A program made the translations under genes and the position numbers. Below the pieces are notes generated by a model. That model saw nothing but the letters and a program-made list of their open reading frames with translations, was not told the DNA's origin and ran no database searches. A DNA stretch of 64,000 nucleotides, from assembly GCA_907164885.2 (NCBI GenBank), contig OU015493.1:58484802-58548801 (forward strand). Reading direction: 5' to 3'. The stretch's first letter is position 1. Every line of letters starts with the position of its first letter. This document shows, one piece after another, positions 23,767 through 35,885 of this stretch. This stretch comes from Dolomedes plantarius (taxonomy: Eukaryota > Arthropoda > Arachnida > Araneae > Dolomedidae).

Positions 23767-24510
23767 ATCTCGGCCAGCCCTAGTCCAATTGGTCCGAAGT
23801 CGAAAGGTAGTAGTAACACACTGAGCGTAAGGGCCATAAATCTGTAAGAACATCGGACAATGATCCGAGTCAAAACTATCAGGGTGGATATAAAATTTTA
23901 CAATAGGGAATAAGTCTGGAGAAATAATAGCAAGATCGAGTACAGAAGGTGAATTGTTAGCCATGAAACGGGTAGGAATGTCCCTGTTAACAATGCAAAG
24001 ATCATTTCTAGCAACCCAGTCAAGAAACTGATTCACCGGGGCCAGGCCTTGACTGCCCCGTTTTAGTAAATTTAAATTTAGGTCCACCATGATAATAAAA
24101 GGTGGTTCAATATCATCAAGAAGAGAAACGAAAAAGCCAAGGTCAAAACTGCATCTGGGATTATAGATATTTACAATGGTGAGAGGAGTATTATTGACCC
24201 ATAATTTAACAGCAACATACTCGATGAAAGGATGTTGAATGGGGAGAGAAAGGTCGATGGAAATAACATTACGCTGGATCGCGGTGAGGACGCCACCCCC
24301 ACCGCCCCCAGGCCTATCTCTACGATACAGGACTTTCTGATTGACAGCGAAAGAAAAAGCCGGAGTAAGGAAGGTTTCTTGAGTAAGCAAAACAGGAACA
24401 GAAGCAAAAACCGGACACCGGAGCCAAGCGGCCCTGGCCCGAACACCACGAACGTTCCACGACACAACATAAAAAGAAGCCAGACCAAAAACAAAAAAGA
24501 ACACGGACAA
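23767..24510 (-). pseudogene. LINE ORF2, apurinic-type endonuclease domain
   Basis: The EEP-fold endonuclease is visible in order: YVVSWNVRGVR (metal-binding Asn), LLTQETFL (catalytic Glu), IVNIYNP, IIMVDLNLN, and SDHCPMFL (the terminal SDH motif). The reading then runs into the TTAA element at 23762. Across that insertion, removing it with one TTAA leaves ORF2 continuous in frame, so the insertion alone did not damage the frame except by its presence. Confidence 0.85.
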
Positions 24511-24542
24511 ACCAAAAGAAGGCCGCCAGACAGCCCACCCCG

Positions 24543-25829
24543 CTAGAGGGGAGGGGAGTCAGGAAAGGCCCCCTCAAAAAACAGGGGCGGCCCAGGCGGA
24601 GGACCGGGATTATCAAGATCGGTGGTCCCGGAGAAATCCATCGAACCGAAGTCCCCAGCAATAGAGGACAGGGGCAATGGCGAATTAGCTTGTGACAGTC
24701 TCTGTTTTTTCTTTATTTTCTCTCTAGTTTGCGGAGCACCCGACAGCGTCGGGGGGAGAAATTTTTGTAACATGTTCGTAAAGGATGTTGTCATTATTTC
24801 GATGACTTTGTTGAAAGTTTCGACTTGAGTACTTAAAAAATTCTGGAGGGTTTCCTCAAACTTAGCCTCGAATCTTTCCATGATCTTTTCAAAGTTCGTG
24901 GTTACCTCCTGTAGATTAATCTTTTCCTCCCTATAGCTGGGAGACGCAACCCCCGCATAGGAAGGTGCCTTCCTATTGTTATTATTCTGTGCATAACGAC
25001 GCCGAGCTTCTGTGATCGTTAAATGGTTAAGGCATTTGAATTTATTTATTTCAGCTTCTCGGATACATGCGCTGCAACTTTTGCTGATTGCTTCATGGCC
25101 CTCGCCACAGTTGCTACATTTCACTTTATCAGCCTGGCACAATTGAGTAGCATGTTCTTCTCCACACTTATAGCATACCACAGCGTTTTTACATGCCCTA
25201 GTCGAATGTGAGAGTTGGAAACAATTATTAAACTGCCGGGGTATATCTATAAAAGGCCGTATGCGCATTTCTTCGAACCACAAGTGAATCTTGTCAGGGA
25301 GTTGTTGCCCAATTTTTGTTACCAGCATGGTTTTAAGCGGAAAACGATTACCTCCCGTCAGCTTCTGAAAACGACGGACTTCAAAAACCAGAATGACATT
25401 CTCTAACAGTTCTTCCGCAACTTCATTGCAGGTGACATTTAGCGGAATATCATAAAGTAAAAACTTTGACGTAAGTGTATCCGGATTTAATCTGGGCACG
25501 ATAGGTACCGACAATATTTCATTAATTTTTAACAGTTGGATGGCAGTATTGTTATCTTCCGTGACACAAACGATTTTTCCGTTACGTGTGGCCTTTAAAA
25601 AACTTAAACTTATCTTGGGACCAACGCGACTGACCAGCTCATCCTTCAGTTTTTTGGGGTGTGAAATAGGGATAGCCCCTGCAGGACTTTCAAGAAAAAT
25701 TGTTAAAGTTCCTACACCTTGACCCAAAGCTTCATTCAAAAATTCCTGCGGCTGGAGCTTAGCAGACCAGAAGAAGTTGTCGTCAGCCGGCGACTCCTCC
25801 ATTCCAGAAAAGCAAAATTCAGAAACCAC
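24543..25829 (-). CDS. LINE ORF1, gag-like zinc-knuckle protein (428 aa)
   Basis: ORF1 is intact. The middle holds three consecutive cysteine/histidine knuckles: CFQLSHSTRAC, CYKCGEEHATQLC (CX2CX3HX4C) and CSNCGEGHEAISKSC. This is the arrangement of I- and Jockey-group ORF1 proteins that bind the element RNA. A predicted coiled or amphipathic stretch follows (FEKIMERFEAKFEETLQNF), then a proline-rich tail. ORF2 begins just downstream, with the two frames close to overlapping, as expected for coupled translation. The start chosen is the first ATG of the open frame; MEESPADDN nine residues in is an alternative. Confidence 0.85.
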   Translation of the reverse strand: MVSEFCFSGMEESPADDNFFWSAKLQPQEFLNEALGQGVGTLTIFLESPAGAIPISHPKKLKDELVSRVGPKISLSFLKATRNGKIVCVTEDNNTAIQLLKINEILSVPIVPRLNPDTLTSKFLLYDIPLNVTCNEVAEELLENVILVFEVRRFQKLTGGNRFPLKTMLVTKIGQQLPDKIHLWFEEMRIRPFIDIPRQFNNCFQLSHSTRACKNAVVCYKCGEEHATQLCQADKVKCSNCGEGHEAISKSCSACIREAEINKFKCLNHLTITEARRRYAQNNNNRKAPSYAGVASPSYREEKINLQEVTTNFEKIMERFEAKFEETLQNFLSTQVETFNKVIEIMTTSFTNMLQKFLPPTLSGAPQTREKIKKKQRLSQANSPLPLSSIAGDFGSMDFSGTTDLDNPGPPPGPPLFFEGAFPDSPPL

Positions 25830-26265
25830 TTACCGCATACTCCGTCACCGGCAGCTGCAGAACCAACACCACAAACAAAACCGAGGAAAAAATCTCAAAA
25901 CCACACGAAAAGCAGCCACAAGAAGCACAACGCAACACAGGAAACAATGTACAAACGGTACACGAAGAATGTCTATCAAAAAGCAGCGAAAAAACAAGAT
26001 AGAACAACAAGAAACGCAACCGACCGCCACGTGTCACTAAGCCTCGGGCGCGTCTCAATTTATTTTCATTATGCAATGTTTTGCCCATGAAGCTACAGAA
26101 GGAGCGGAAGCTTCAATGGGGAATTTTTCGAAAAATGAACCGATTGTTGTCGCTCACCGGTAGAGGGCGCGACATGCAATCGTAGTGACTATTTTACATT
26201 GAGTTATACGGCGTGGTGGTGAAAGTTGTTTTATAAATTTTTAAATTTATTATGCGTGGAGAAAT

Positions 26266-29200
26266 ATGCCATACACGTGTTTTGCTCCGGGTTGTTCCAC
26301 TGGCTATAGATCAGTTTTAAAAAGAAATAAAGAAACTGGACAGAGAAATCCTAGTATATTTGCTGCTCCTAAGGTAAGAACATTATTATTGTTTTGTGTT
26401 AATATAAGATGTATAATAATGAGAGAAAAGTACAGCTGCTGTGTTTTAAGTGAACGCAAAGTTAAGACATCTTAAGTTCTGCTGAAAATAAGCGTGTTTT
26501 ATTTTTCAATCATCCCTATATCCCATCAAAAATAATTCATGACGTGTTCACAAAGCTCTATTGTATGTAAAAAGATGTAAATAATTACTCATACTATTGC
26601 TCTAAAGGAAATAGCTCATCAATAAAAGATGTACGATACTTACGTATATAATGAAGCATTAGTTTTTGATGGCTTTCAAATTTTTAATTACAAATTTACC
26701 TTCATTAGCGATTGTAATTCATTTGATATGTTTGTGGTATGTAACAAGTTATCAGAGAGTTAATTTTATACCAAGCATACAATTTTCATTTTATAAATAT
26801 ATATTGATTGTGTTTGTTGTTCATTTCAATTCTACTCATTCCAGGATAGTGAACTTTTGGAGAAATGGCAAAAAGCCATCCCCAGAAAAGACAAAGTTTT
26901 CAGTAATCGTGACAAGCTCTGTGAGTTGCATTTTGAAAAAGAGTGTATAGAAAGGTCATATGTGACTAAACTCACTGATGGAACAATATTTACTCTTGAG
27001 AGAGGGTCACCTCTTTTAAAAGCAGGTTCTGTACTAATATTATTCCCAAATTTACCAAAATATCTGTCTGTTAGAACATGCAAGAGAAAAGCTCCAGCTC
27101 CCCGTCATTCTTCATTTGAAAAAAACAAAAGGCCTAATATAAGTACAGATGTTGAATCTCATACAGAAGCTGAACAACAGCAAAATTATTATTCTACATT
27201 TTTGATTCATTTAGAAAATATACAAAAACCAGATTCATGGTGGACAGTAGCATCTACTCAAGAGTATCTAATATGTTCAAAATGGAATTCTAAATATTCT
27301 TGTGAGCGACGAGTCATTATTTGTCAGGATTCATCTGTAAAAGTATGTACAGAATATTATTGTTTAAAAAAGTTGAAATTGCAAAATGGTTAATGGTTAA
27401 TTTTAAAATGTTAAATGGTGTAAAATAATGTTCTAAGTATATTACTTCCACCTTAACTATTAGATATAAAAGTAATGAACAGTTGTTTCCAATTGTTGTG
27501 TTGATTAATGTAATCATAAGTACTTTTTAAACAGATTTCTTTACTTTAAGAATACATGACATAATGAATTAATGCATATTGATTTTAATCATTAAATATT
27601 GCTAATAATAGAAATTGAAGTACATTGCTTTTCGAATTTCAGATTTTTTTGGGAAATATAGAAATATCACTGGATGTTGATGTGCATGATATTGAAAGCC
27701 TGTCATTTTTACTACAGCGTGTTAATGATTTAGAAATTTGCAAAAATGCTGAATCAGTGTAAGTTTAATTTTAATCTGTTTCATTGGGTGGTAACATTTG
27801 TTCTTGAACTTTACTTATTGTTTCATTTTATTTTAGGATGTCTATTAGTTGTCTTGGGTATCTCTCTAAGAAAAATAAGCAAACACTGTGTAGTGTGTGC
27901 TGTCTATCTATGAAGAGAAAAAATGACTTGAAAAGAAAAAAAGAATTGCGGCTTGCAGCAAAGAAAAAATTTAAAATTGCGTTACGGATGAAATATATTA
28001 CACAAATGAATTCTCGTTTGAAGAAGAAAGTTAACCTTAAAGGAAAAATTTTAAATATAACATTTGAAATTTATTTTTAATTTGATGGTGTATTTATTTT
28101 TAACTATTTCTTTACATAGGTTTTGCTGTTAAGAAATGATCTCTTGAGATCTAAACGTTTATGTGCTGAAGTGAAGGAAAAGGTTTTGCAAACAGCCATT
28201 GCTCATTTGCCATCCCAACAACAAATGGCTATAAAAACATGTGTTTCAGCTGCAAAGGCAACATGTAGTGCGGCCGTGAGATACCCAAGGCAGTGGATTT
28301 ATGAGTGCCTGCTGCTGAGAATAAAAAGCAGCAAAGCATACAAACATCTAAGGGAACATAATATACTCTCTTTGCCTTCCCCGCGTACCCTTATGAATTA
28401 TATTCAGTCTGTTAAGGGGGTGTATGGGTTTCAGAAAAGTATATTCGTGTGTATGAAAAAGAAAGCTGGTGACATGGAGGTATCTGACCGCCGAGGTAAT
28501 GCTTGTGCAAAATTTAATATGATGTATCATGGCTGAAAAAATCTTTCTTAATTTCTTTATTGTGCTTCTTTTTAGGAACGCTGCTCATTGATGAGATGAA
28601 GCTGTCCCCTGCTCTTGTGTTTGATCAGAGAGAACTTTCAGTAAAGGGCTTTACTGATTTAGGAAAGTTTACTCCGGATCATCAAAAATATGAGAAGGGG
28701 GACCATGCTTTAGTGTTCATGTATCAGCCCTTTAAAGGTAAATGGGTCCAAACGCTCGCATGCTTTCTGAGCACAGGAGCTGCATCTGGAACAGTGCTCC
28801 ATCATCTGATTATAGAATGCATCATTCTGCTGGAGCATTCTGGATTTTTTGTGGATGCTGTCGTCAGTGATGGAGCAACATGGAACAGGAACATGTGGAC
28901 CCTATTTGGTATCAGTGCAGAAAATTTAAGCTGCAATCATATTTGTGATCCTGAGAGAAGATTATGGTTCATTTCTGACTTCCCGCATCTTGTTAAGAAC
29001 ATGCGTAATTTCATATCTTGTAATAAACAAATAATGGTATATTATAAATTTTCTTATATTTTGTCTACTTTAAATTTTCTGTATTTAAAAGATAAGACTT
29101 CTATATTCTGTGATTCTTTCAGACTCATGAAGGTCTTATTGATACAAGATGTTGGGAAGCGGTTATGGAAATGGATAACCCTAAGGGTTTCAATTTGAAA

Positions 29201-30553
29201 GCTTGTCCTAATCTCTCTTGGGATTCAATTTATCCCAAATTTTTCCAGAAGATGAATGTGAAAATGGCATTTCAAGTATGTTTTAAATTGATCTTAAGGG
29301 TTTACTTTAGATGACTGCAATTCACCTGTTTGGTATAGTTCTTTACAATTAAGATAATTTTTTTCATTTAGTTCTTCAGTAACAGCATTGCTGCAGCCAT
29401 GGAGATGTATAAAGATGAGCATTTGTCACTGGAAAACTGTGGGCATTGTATACAGTTTATTAAAATTGTGGATGCAGCCATTGATGCAATGAATTCAAGA
29501 GATATACCTGCAGCATTGAAGTTAAACTCTCCTGGACATAAGGTGATCAAATAGAATATCTGTTTTGTGCAAAATGACTAAAATTAATTTTAATTATAAA
29601 TGTAATTTTGCATTTCTTCTATGTCTTACATTTATAACTGACAGTATATGTTTAACATTTTAGGCAATTGAAGATCTTCTAAATTATGTAATAAAGTGGG
29701 AGGAGTACACTAAAGAGAGAGATTTCAAATTCTTATCGCATTCAACATCAACAGGTCTAAAAGTAACCTTAAAAGGCACACTGGAGATTACGTCGTATCT
29801 AACTAAAGAATGTGGTTTTTCCTATTTAATGACATCTAGGCTGAACCAAGATGCTTTAGAGGTTGGTTTTTTTTATGTTAAAGTTTTTAATTTTGGCTTA
29901 TATGTTATATTTGTGATTCCTTATCAGTATTTTAAAATTATTTTAACATGTTAAAATTTTTTAGTATGAAACCAAATTATAGAACTTAAAAAATAGGAAA
30001 CAATGATTTAAAAAAATTCAATGCAATTCTTGTATAATTTATTGGTTCTCATGTTACAAAGTTTTTATTTTTTCAGAGATTCTTTAGTATGATGCGTCAT
30101 GCTTGTGGAAGTAACGACCATCCCGACTCCTCTACATTTCTCCAGTTATACAGCCTTTTAAGTACATACTCTTTAGTGAAGCCCCCTAAAGGATCCAATG
30201 TTGCAGGGGAAGAATACATAACAGCCCTACTGAATTTAAGAGATTCTGGTGAATCTTCAGATAAGAAGATAGAATGGGCTGAATGGCTGGATAAAATTAT
30301 TGACAAGGGACTTACAGTTGAAGTCATACCTGCCGTGGTCAATAAGATTGATGATCATGATTATTTAATGATTTCATCATCAGATTTTGTAATAAATTAT
30401 GTTGCTGGTTATGTTGTTAGGAGGATCAGCAGATTTTCTAAATGTGACCAATGCATACAACAATTAATCTCTACAAACATTAATACTGATCAAAATAAAT
30501 TAATTTTTTTAAAAAGTAAAGGTTCCTTAATATACCCTTCAGATTTGTTTTAA
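26266..30553 (+). CDS. P-element transposase with THAP domain (916 aa, ten exons, intact)
   Basis: The exons are 26266-26373, 26845-27342, 27643-27758, 27837-28029, 28120-28495, 28576-29036, 29123-29275, 29372-29542, 29664-29861 and 30077-30553. All introns are GT-AG, phases match at every junction, and the total is 2751 nt including stop. Exons 1-2 encode the THAP DNA-binding domain (CFAPGC, then EKWQKAIPR and CELHFEKEC). A basic, leucine-rich region follows (exon 4), then the RNase H-like catalytic core: D436 in LLIDEM, D529 in VVSDGATWN and probably E758 in RLNQDALE. The D-to-E spacing of 229 is close to that of Drosophila P (D303-E531). Human THAP9 is 903 aa. Expected action: cut-and-paste transposition using GTP. 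Nothing seen argues against activity. Confidence 0.9.
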
Positions 30554-32400
30554 AAGTCATTAATATTCTCGAAATGGCAATAATCAAAACTCTAAATTTT
30601 AATAAATTAAATGATAAACTAATTTTTCAAGTGATAAAAGAGATTCATACTGGTCCTCCTATGCCAGTAATTGGTTGCACTGAGCAGCATAACTTTGATT
30701 TAGTTCAAAAGGTTATCAATTTTTTTCTCATTACGCGCATGCATTTTATATGCAAACAAGAGAATAAAAATGCTCAACTATGCGCTGATGTTAAAAGATT
30801 GAGAAAACAATCTAAATTATAATTCTGTATTATTAAATTTAAGCTTTCATTTATATTACTTTTGAATTGAATTATTCTCTTGTCTGAAGTTATTCCCTTG
30901 TCAATATCAATGAAGAATGTTATCAATATCTGCAAAACCTGTCATGTATAATTTTTTGATCAAATTTATCTATAGTAAATTGTATATCACACATTTAATT
31001 TTTATTTTATAATAATGTATTAATAGTGTATGTTGTTAATTTCAGTTCTTTATAATTATGAAATACTTTTCTTCTATTCAATATATTTTGTGGTTATGGC
31101 AAATTGAGCTACACGTCTGAACTAAAGCCATCATTTTTTTAATTGTGCACAGAAATAAAATATTTCCAGTTAACTTTTCTTAATATTGAATTTTATCACT
31201 ATTAAGTTAGTTGATAAGTAAATAAGTTTTCATTGTGTGATAAATAATGTTGTTACTATAAATGCTTATGCAAAATCTGTTGAGTATAATTTAAAAAAAA
31301 AAAAATTAATATTTTCCTATCTTTTTACTGTGACTACAATGAAACCCATACTTTGTGAAAATGCGAAAATATAGCTGATATGTACTTATGAATGTTATTT
31401 GGGGATTTTTTCTTTTTAATTTGCTGAAAATATTTGTAATCGATAATTTACCAACTTGAAGGTAATTCCTGACAATGCTGGAACCATAATATTGAATTTA
31501 ATCACTATTTAAGTTAGTTGATAAGTAAATAATTTTTCATTGTATGATAAACAATGTTACTATAAATGCTTATGCAAAATCTGCGTACAAAATCTGCTTA
31601 TGCAATTAAATGCGTACTTTGTGAAAATTCAAAAATATAGCTGATTTGTCCTAGTCAAAGTTATTTGTTTTTTTCTTTTTAATTTGCTGAAAAAATTTGT
31701 ATTCTGTAATTTACCAACTTGACGATTATACCTCCAGTTTTTAAAAGTGTAATCTGAGATGCTTTGACTGATTTTTTTTTTCCCAAAGGAAGATATTTTA
31801 AAGTATTGTCTGATTAAATACTGAATTGACTTCCTATTTTATTAGTCCTGATAAGAATTTATTTGGGATTGATAGAAAATGTTGCTTTTTTTTTTTAAAG
31901 TGCATAAGCTTTTTTTTAAAGTGCAGTTGCTTTTTTTTTTTAAAGCCTGTTATATATGATGTATTATTCATACTTATCTGCAAATAAAAATATTCTTATA
32001 TTACTATGTGTGTGTGTGTTTTGGTTAATCAGTATTATTTCTCACAATTTTTTTTCCATAAGAGATTATGAACAATGATAAAAAACTTTCTTCACAATTC
32101 TTTTCTGTAATTTCATTTCCTTAATTATTAAATTATTACAAAATTCTGAACTAATTTATTCTGAAACCAATACACAATTATTCTGAAAAAGTTTATTTAC
32201 TCATTTCCTTTAAGAATTTTATTGAATTGTAGCAAAAAAACCACTTGAAATAAAGATTTTGAATGAAAATAAAAAATTGTTAAATTGAATAAATAAATTC
32301 ATATTAAATACGCACTAAAATAAAACAACTTGTTTTCGCTAGGAAAAATACGAAAAATCCATATTAAGCATATGGTTGTCCGTGTCTAAGCCGCCCTTCA
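30554..32400 (+). other. P-element 3' non-coding region with internal repeats
   Basis: No coding sequence beyond a short AT-rich reading at 30574-30822, which continues the transposase-like style (HTGPPMPVIGCTEQHNFDLV) but lies after the stop and is probably the remains of a longer C-terminus. Two similar ~250-bp segments (about 31180-31440 and 31485-31740) each contain a TTGATAAGTAAATAA block, an AAATGCTTATGCAAAATCTG block and a TTTACCAACTTGA block. Confidence 0.5.
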
Positions 32401-32493
32401 GAGCACGCGAGCGCCCTCTAGTGGCGGCGACAAAAAGGGAGACACATTTTTAACACTGAGCTGCGGCTCCTTCTGTAGCTTCATGGTTTTGCC

Positions 32494-32563
32494 ACTCCTC
32501 TCCAAACAAGAAGTAAAATCTGCAAGAGTTGAGATGTGACATGCTGCGAGACACTGCCCTATT
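32494..32563 (-). repeat. Detached 5' flank of duplicated gene copy A
   Basis: This 70-bp stretch matches the reverse complement of 56457-56527 (AAACAAGAAGTAAAATCTGC, AGTTGAGATGTGACATG). It was once contiguous with 19345; the LINE and the P element now separate the two by 13 kb. Beyond it, 32564-33334 is AT-rich and I see no gene or recognisable repeat there. Confidence 0.75.
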
Positions 32564-33334
32564 AGAAAAAAAAAACAGAATTGTTGGGATATTATTAGAA
32601 ATTATTTTATGAAAAAAATGTTTTATGAATAGTGAATCTTAGATCACAGCATTGTGCTGATTTTTTTAAAACCTATAAGCGGTATATATTAAATTATTTG
32701 TATATATTTTATCCAAAGGTTATAATTTAATCTGCACCTAAAATAGTTACCATATTTCACATAAAATTTTTTTTTCAGGCAAATGTATTGTAACGTACAA
32801 AACAATATAAATTAAAAAAAAATTCTGCAAAAAAATTAGTAATATGTACTTACCTAAATTTAGGTAGAAATTGTACAAACATGCAAGATAGACATGTATA
32901 CAAAAAGTTTTAGCAATTTGTGACGATTAGTTTTGAAGAAATAGTGTAAACAAGTTTCAAAATAACAGTTTTTAGAAAAAGCAATTTAAAGTTTAAATTT
33001 TCTATAAATTACTTTACTATTAGCTTTATACATTTGGCCATAAAATCGGTTCTAATTGTAGTATCGACTTGAATTTTTTTGATATGATTCCTTATATTCC
33101 ATTCTTCAAAATTAAATCGTAATAAAAAATTGGGTTTTTTGAAGGTTTTAAGGTGATCTCCCTCCTTAAAGGAAATGAGTAAATAATGATCCATTACTTT
33201 CTAGAGCGAACTAGTTAATATAAAATCACACACTAGCTGCAGCTACAGAGTATGCAATGTCCAAACATGAGTTGACAAACATCTGACACATGAAGAGTCA
33301 TACTTCATTATATGAACATCTTCAGAATAATTTT

Positions 33335-33880
33335 GTATTAGTTCCGGAATAAATGAGTTCAGAATTTTGCAATAATTGAATAATTAAGGAAAAATTACAG
33401 AAAAAAAATTGTGAAAAAATCTCTTATGGAAAAAATATTGTGAGAAATATTACTGATTAACCAAAACACACACACACACATACTGATATAAGAATAGTTT
33501 TATGTGCAGATAAGTATGAATAATACATCATACATAACAGCCTTTAAAAAGAAAAGCAACATTTTCTATCAATAATCACAAATAAATTCTAATTAGGACT
33601 AATAAAATAGGAAGTCAATTCTGTATTTAATCACATAACAGTTTTAATTATCTTCCTTCGGAAAAAAAATCAATCAAAGCATCTCAGATTACACTTTTTA
33701 AAACTGGAGATATAATCCTCAAGTTGGTAAATTACTGAATAAAAATTTTTTTCAGTGAATTAAAAAGAAAAAACCCAAATAACATTGACAAGGACAAATC
33801 AGCTATATTTTTGCATTTTCACAAAGTATGGGTTTCATTGTACTCACAGTAAAAATATTGGAAAATATTTGAATGTTAAC
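33335..33880 (-). mobile_element. Internal fragment of the P element 3' region
   Basis: The plus strand matches 48340-49180 of the inverted P copy in order (GAATAAATTAGTTCAGAA-like, CACACACACA, AAGTATGAATAATACATCAT, GGACTAATAAAATAGGAAGTC, ATGGGTTTCATTGTA), with a deletion. No TIR is present. A short piece of the same region (CTTAAAGGAAATGAGTAAATAA) also occurs at about 33172. It is an old, end-less fragment only 0.85 kb from the intact P element. Confidence 0.75.
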
Positions 33881-33978
33881 TTTTATTCGAGAGGCTTGGT
33901 TTGGGAAGAAACTTGAAAGGATCGTTTAAAATATTTACATTTCTTCCCTGAAATCCTTCATCCCCATGCTGGACGTTA

Positions 33979-34056
33979 AGGGCCTGTTTCCATAGAATCA
34001 GTCAGCATCAGCGTTAAAGATTTTGTAATACATAATAAAATATGCTCAACGCGTTA
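33979..34056. repeat. Partial GTTCACATAG-type MITE end
   Basis: GGGCCTGTTTCCATAGAATCAG followed by CATCAGCGTTAAAG matches the left end of the MITE at 39674, with a duplicated CAG step. No opposite terminus is seen; the gypsy element starts seven bases beyond. Confidence 0.5.
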
Positions 34057-34062
34057 TACTTC

Positions 34063-34346
34063 TGTGGCAACCCAACTCGCAGACAGCTCCGACGTCGCGT
34101 TCTGCGCATCTGGTTTGCGAAGGATTGGGGAATTGTCGCGGACATTGGAACACCGATCTAGACTACTTCACTTTTCCGTACTAGCGTGGTACGTACGCTT
34201 CTCCGCTCCGAATTCACTGCGATGAAGTACGAGCCGGGTTTCGTAACTGTAAATTTGTTATGTGTCAACTTTTAAATAAAAGAACATGTTATGTTTATAA
34301 TTGCTGCTTACCTTCTGATGTCGTAATATGGGAATAATAGTTCCCA
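34063..34346 (+). repeat. 5' LTR of the gypsy element
   Basis: 284 bp, TG...CA ends. It contains AATAAAAG shortly before the 3' end and AACATGTTATGTTTATAATTG, identical to the 3' LTR. Confidence 0.92.
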
Positions 34347-35085
34347 TAAACTGGTGACCCGGAGATTGGCTGGACAGTTTTGCTTTCGATTTGCCGCGTG
34401 GCCGACCAAGCAGCAATCCATCAGCATCGCCCCGGTTTGTCTACAATTCTAATGAAATTGTGCTTCATATGATCTCTTAAGCGGCTAACCATTCGGAGTA
34501 CGTCTCACTTTTTTCTTCTCCACCATCCTGATACTGTGTATGTGTAGATATCCATTACGATATGTGTGGTGCAAGGTTTTATACCTTACAGTGATTATTC
34601 TGAATTCTTGACGCAAAGAATCAAACAGCGATCACGTGTCGGATAATTAAGCCCTAGGACTAATTAAATGGATTATCACAACTATCTACGTGATAGGTAA
34701 GCTGTCCCATTATTTTTTACCGTAAACTCTATTAAACTTACCTTCTCAGTATTGCGTATATATGCTCTTCCAATCCTTATCCTTTTTTTTGTGTGTAATG
34801 CATTTTCGTACTGTGCTGTACCAGATATTATCCCCGTAACTTAATTACATGCAAGCGTCTCTTTCTCAAATTTTTTTTGCTAGATTATTTTTGTTTTGCA
34901 TTTTGGTATTGATGTTTTCTTTGCATACTTTATTTCTATACATACTTTTCTTTGCACATGCTTGATTATTTCCCTACTGAATACTTATATCGTATAACAA
35001 CTGTATTTCACCTTATTTTTGCACAATTACCTTTGGCATACGTAGCTGTTGAATTGTATTTGTATTGTTTCTCTCCTTGATTTAT

Positions 35086-35885
35086 ATGATGCAACCTCCC
35101 GGCGACCCTTCCGCGAATCTTTCGCGCGTCTCCATTAAACCACCTCCTTTCTGGAAAACCAATCCATACATATGGTTTAGGCAAATTGAAGCGCAATTTA
35201 CCATTGCAAATATTACGGCGGACTCCACAAAATTTAACCACGCCATTGCAGCTCTGGAGTCCAGTGTTTTAGACCCAATTGCTGATTTCGTTCTAAATCC
35301 ACCTGACAAGGACCAATATGATACTCTAAAGCAGCGATTGATTGAGTTGAATACCGAAAGCCAAGAGTCGAAAATCCGTACGCTGCTAAAAGGTCTCAAA
35401 TTGGGCGACCACGTCCTTCACAACTCTTGGCGCGAATGCGCACATTAGCTGGCACGTCGATAGGCGACCCCTTGTTAAAATCTTTATGGTTCGCGAGGCT
35501 TCCAACCTCTACCCGAAGTATTCTCGCTACCTTGAGCGATGACCTCAGCACATTGGCTGCAGCTGCAGATAAAATTCACGACCTAGCACCCACCGAAATA
35601 AACATCATCGCCAGTACAAAACACACCAATCAAGATTCCGACCTTGATTCTCGCATAGATAGACTTACCCAGCAGGTGAACGAGTTATCGGCATTGGTAC
35701 GTGGTCGTAACCCACATAAAGGTGCCCACCGCCGCGAGAACAGCCGATCGAGAAGCCGCCCTCGCCAATACAAGGAAGCGGCCAACGGGCTCTGTTTCTA
35801 CCACACCAACTTTGGAGAAAGAGCCAAACGGTGTAAATCCCCATGCTCCTTCCGGCAGTCGGAAACTAATAAGGCGACCGCCTGA
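35086..35885 (+). pseudogene. Gypsy gag, one frame break
   Basis: The capsid-like region starts MMQPPGDPSANLSRV, and includes PYIWFRQIEAQFTIANI and KQRLIELNTESQESKIRTLL, as in many arthropod Ty3/gypsy gag proteins. A single-base break near 35410 moves the rest (MRTLAGTSIGDPLLKSLWFARLP onwards) to another frame. The C-terminal part holds an Arg/Ser-rich stretch and a Cys/His cluster ([18 protein letters not shown]), probably the nucleic-acid-binding end. It ends at 35885, overlapping the pol frame. Confidence 0.85.

Larger units (their letters stand above)
26086..32485 (+). mobile_element. Complete P element, apparently autonomous (6.4 kb)
   Basis: The termini CATGAAGCTACAGAAGGAGC and its reverse complement are flanked by a perfect 8-bp duplication GTTTTGCC (26078-26085 and 32486-32493), the size made by P transposases. 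The element encloses one ten-exon transposase gene that reads through without a stop or phase error, plus a ~1.9-kb AT-rich 3' region (30554-32400). The 3' region contains duplicated blocks: AGTTAGTTGATAAGTAAATAA occurs at about 31205 and 31505. It lies 18 bp from the LINE end, in the 5' flank of the duplicated gene fragment. Confidence 0.92.

Noticed and set aside
25719..26090. Arg/Gln-rich plus-strand readings near the LINE 5' end
   Set aside because: Antisense shadows of the LINE 5' UTR and ORF1 start.
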